Source of the DNA: an uncultured Clostridia bacterium
GTDB taxonomy: Bacteria; Bacillota; Clostridia; Christensenellales; Borkfalkiaceae
DNA: 50,965 bases
Direction: 5' to 3'
Assembly: GCA_934247225.1 (NCBI GenBank)
Contig: CAKQJE010000020.1
Location: forward strand, 1-50,965
Shown here: piece after piece, positions 49,029 to 50,965 of the stretch
Layout: each line of letters opens with the position of its first letter
Numbering within the stretch: position 1 is the stretch's first letter
Translations under genes and position numbers: made by a program
The notes under the pieces: generated by a model
Databases searched by the model: none
Told to the model about the DNA's origin: nothing
Seen by the model: the letters and a program-made list of their open reading frames with translations, nothing else

Positions 49029-49988
49029 ATGCGCGTAAACATAAAAAAGGCTGCGGTTAAAAAAGCGAAAGCGCCGGGGTCGAAATTTAATTTCAAAAGA
49101 TACGTCGGCGATAACAAATACGTTTATCTGATGATGTTGCCCGTCATCGCCTGGTTTGCGATTTTCTGCTATTGGCCGATAACCTGGATACGAATGGCTT
49201 TTTACGATTACAGCTTAACAAACGGTTTTAAGGGAAGCACGTTCGTACTTTTCAACAACTTTCTCGACTTTTTCGAGGGCGAATTTTTCCATCTTCTCGG
49301 GAACACCCTGGCGATAAATCTTCTCGCGCTTATTTTTTTGTTCCCCGCGGCGATAGTGCTTGCGCTGGCGTTCAACGAAGTAAGAAACAAAGCGTACAAG
49401 AAAACTCTTTCGATAATAAGTTATTTGCCGCACTTTTTATCCACGGCGGCGCTTGTAGGCTTCATAACTTCCTTCCTCGATCCCGACAGCGGACTTGCGG
49501 GGCAGGTGTGCAAACTGCTTAATATTCCTTACGTAAATTCGCTTTTGTATAAAGCCGACGCGTTCCGCGGAATACAGGTCGTGTCGGGAATATGGCAGAC
49601 GGTAGGCTGGAATTCGATCATATACAGCGCCGCGCTCACTTCCATAGACCCGTGTTTATACGAAGCTGCGGAGATCGACGGAGCGGGGAAATGGAACGAG
49701 ATTTTCAACGTAACCCTTCCTTCGATTCTTCCCACGATCGTCATAATGCTTATAATGCAGATAGGCGCGATTATGGGCAGCAACTTCGAGAAAATTTACC
49801 TTATGCAAAACAACGGCAACCTCGAAAAATCGGAAGTTATCGCAACTTATGTTTACAAAGTCGCGTTCAACGATTTCAAATACGGACTTTCGACCGCGGT
49901 CGGACTTTTCAACTCTCTGGTTGCGCTTTTGCTTGTGACGATAGCGAACGTTTTCAGCAAAAAACTTGCCGAAACGTCGCTCTGGTAA
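49029..49988 (+). CDS. Sugar ABC transporter permease, LplB/YteP type
   Basis: 319 residues with six membrane helices; the first, YVYLMMLPVIAWFAIFCYW, follows a basic 35-residue N-terminus. The permease signature EAAEIDGAGKWNEIFNVTLPSI (EAA loop that meets the ATPase) lies near residue 215. The family, with the LplC-type partner encoded next, imports complex oligosaccharides such as those from pectin, xylan or host glycans. AAGGAG precedes the start. It is first in an operon with the next gene 17 bases after; a solute-binding lipoprotein would be expected beyond the window. Confidence 0.93.
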   Translation: MRVNIKKAAVKKAKAPGSKFNFKRYVGDNKYVYLMMLPVIAWFAIFCYWPITWIRMAFYDYSLTNGFKGSTFVLFNNFLDFFEGEFFHLLGNTLAINLLALIFLFPAAIVLALAFNEVRNKAYKKTLSIISYLPHFLSTAALVGFITSFLDPDSGLAGQVCKLLNIPYVNSLLYKADAFRGIQVVSGIWQTVGWNSIIYSAALTSIDPCLYEAAEIDGAGKWNEIFNVTLPSILPTIVIMLIMQIGAIMGSNFEKIYLMQNNGNLEKSEVIATYVYKVAFNDFKYGLSTAVGLFNSLVALLLVTIANVFSKKLAETSLW

Positions 49989-50005
49989 GGGGGCGTCGGA
50001 AAAAT

Positions 50006-50908
50006 ATGGAAAGAAGAAAAATAAAAAGAAGCATAGGCTCCCGTATCGGTTACGCCGTACTTTTAACGATTTTAACGATTCTTGCGGTCACGATAATCTA
50101 TCCGTTTATAAATATGATAGCGATATCCCTTTCGGATACGTCCGCCGTAAGAAGCGGCTCGATAACGCTTTTGCCGCAGATTTTCAAAAACGGAAAATAC
50201 CGCGTCGGCGCAACGTGGGAAGCTTACAAACTCGTGGCTTCAAACAAAGCTATTTATCTCGGGTATTTCAACACGATAAAAATCTGCGTTATAACCTGCG
50301 TTCTGTCGCTTCTTCTGACGAGTTTCGCGGCGTACCCGATGGCTTTTTCCGACATAAAGTTCAAAAAGCTTTACACGCAGTTTATCGTTGTCACCATGTG
50401 GTTTTCGGCGGGAACGGTACCGAACTATATGGTTATAAAACAGTTGCATCTTATCGACACGCATTGGTCGCTTATCCTTTGCACTCTTTTAAGCGCGTAC
50501 AACATAATTATTATGCGCAGCTTCTTTTACGGAATCCCGAAATCGATCGTCGAATCGGCTAAGCTCGACGGTGCGAACGATTTCGTCATCTTGTTCAGAA
50601 TGATTCTTCCGAACTCGGGTCCGATTCTCGCGACGATAGGGCTTTGGATAGTCGTAGGGCAGTGGAATCAGTATCAGAATCCCCTTTTGTATATCGAATC
50701 GTCCGAAAAAAGAGTTTTGCAGCAGGTTTTAGCCACGGTCGTAAACTCGGCGAGTTCGGCGGATTTCGATATCGGCGGAAGCAATCTCAGCATAGAACAG
50801 GTCAGAAACGCCGCGCTTATGTTCACGATGCTTCCGATTATAATCGCTTTCCCGTTCTTTCAGAAATTCCTCATTTCGGGAACGATGACGGGCGCGGTCA
50901 AAGAATAA
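50006..50908 (+). CDS. Sugar ABC transporter permease, LplC/YtcP type
   Basis: 300 residues with six membrane helices, the first at about residues 14-36. The EAA-type loop reads ESAKLDGANDFVILFRMILPNSGPI, and the C-terminus ends QKFLISGTMTGAVKE, the typical end of LplC-type permeases (GxxxGAVKG). It would form a heterodimer with the LplB-type protein. The start at 50006 gives the normal N-terminus; the frame is open upstream inside the previous gene but that part is a shadow. The ribosome binding site (AAGGGGG) is 11 bases upstream. Its last codons start a tandem array. Confidence 0.93.
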   Translation: MERRKIKRSIGSRIGYAVLLTILTILAVTIIYPFINMIAISLSDTSAVRSGSITLLPQIFKNGKYRVGATWEAYKLVASNKAIYLGYFNTIKICVITCVLSLLLTSFAAYPMAFSDIKFKKLYTQFIVVTMWFSAGTVPNYMVIKQLHLIDTHWSLILCTLLSAYNIIIMRSFFYGIPKSIVESAKLDGANDFVILFRMILPNSGPILATIGLWIVVGQWNQYQNPLLYIESSEKRVLQQVLATVVNSASSADFDIGGSNLSIEQVRNAALMFTMLPIIIAFPFFQKFLISGTMTGAVKE

Positions 50909-50965
50909 AACGCGGTCAAAGAATAAAACGCGGTCAAAGAATAAAACGCGGTCAAAGAATAAAAC
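50894..50965 (+). repeat. 18-bp tandem array across the last permease stop codon, to the window end
   Basis: Four perfect copies of GCGGTCAAAGAATAAAAC. The first holds the last codons and stop of the permease (A-V-K-E-stop). The window ends exactly at a unit boundary, so the true copy number is not known. Confidence 0.95.

Overview
The window looks like one contig end from a Gram-positive, low-to-mid GC Bacillota bacterium of the class Clostridia, probably an uncultured gut lineage. The grounds are the mrnC-rlmB-sigH and dnaX-ybaB-recR gene orders, Gram-positive lipoprotein signals, strong AGGAGG-type ribosome binding sites, sigma-A promoters with 17-bp spacers, a remnant of sporulation gene sigG next to ylmC, and a sodium-type V-ATPase operon ordered as in Enterococcus hirae. 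A placement near Christensenellales is only a guess.

Layout. 1-3.7 kb: the 3' end of nagB, nagA, then a divergent AraC regulator and a Gfo/Idh/MocA oxidoreductase. 3.7-7.3 kb: a decayed stretch holding a decapitated HemN-like gene, a decapitated ferredoxin-like gene, a beheaded-and-tailed ogt junction with two ~107-bp inverted-repeat elements, an AT-rich NERD-domain gene and tRNA-Cys. 7.5-15.4 kb: a short alanyl-tRNA synthetase, a heavy-metal/manganese permease, a membrane-anchored XRE regulator that appears leaderless, and a 1,164-residue lipoprotein. 15.4-21.4 kb: a toxin-antitoxin pair whose toxin is frameshifted at a run of eight T, minD-minE, htpG with a CIRCE-like operator, and cardiolipin synthase. 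21.6-25.3 kb: three membrane proteins on the minus strand. 25.5-34.5 kb: the nine-gene ntp V-ATPase operon behind a long leader with an attenuator-like hairpin. 34.5-40.2 kb: truncated sigG, ylmC, mrnC, rlmB, sigH, dnaX, ybaB, recR. 40.2-50.9 kb: an InlB-repeat lipoprotein and a sugar-use region (GH36, GH94, GH1, a polysaccharide deacetylase, two LplB/LplC-type sugar ABC permeases).

The most striking signal not explained by genes is a dispersed, non-palindromic motif with core TAATCGACTTATAG. It occurs eight times exactly and about six more times with one or two changes, on both strands, between genes and inside them, often followed 5-7 bases later by a TTTT tract. Inside nagA and the GH1 gene it lies on residues that align with ordinary family sequence, so it looks overlaid by base substitution rather than inserted, as DNA-uptake or chromosome-organisation motifs are. 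It also forms the stop codon of the GH36 gene and fills the promoter spacer of the XRE gene. A second recurring pattern is tandem duplication of the last few codons of a gene across its stop codon (minE, ntpE, recR, and the last permease).
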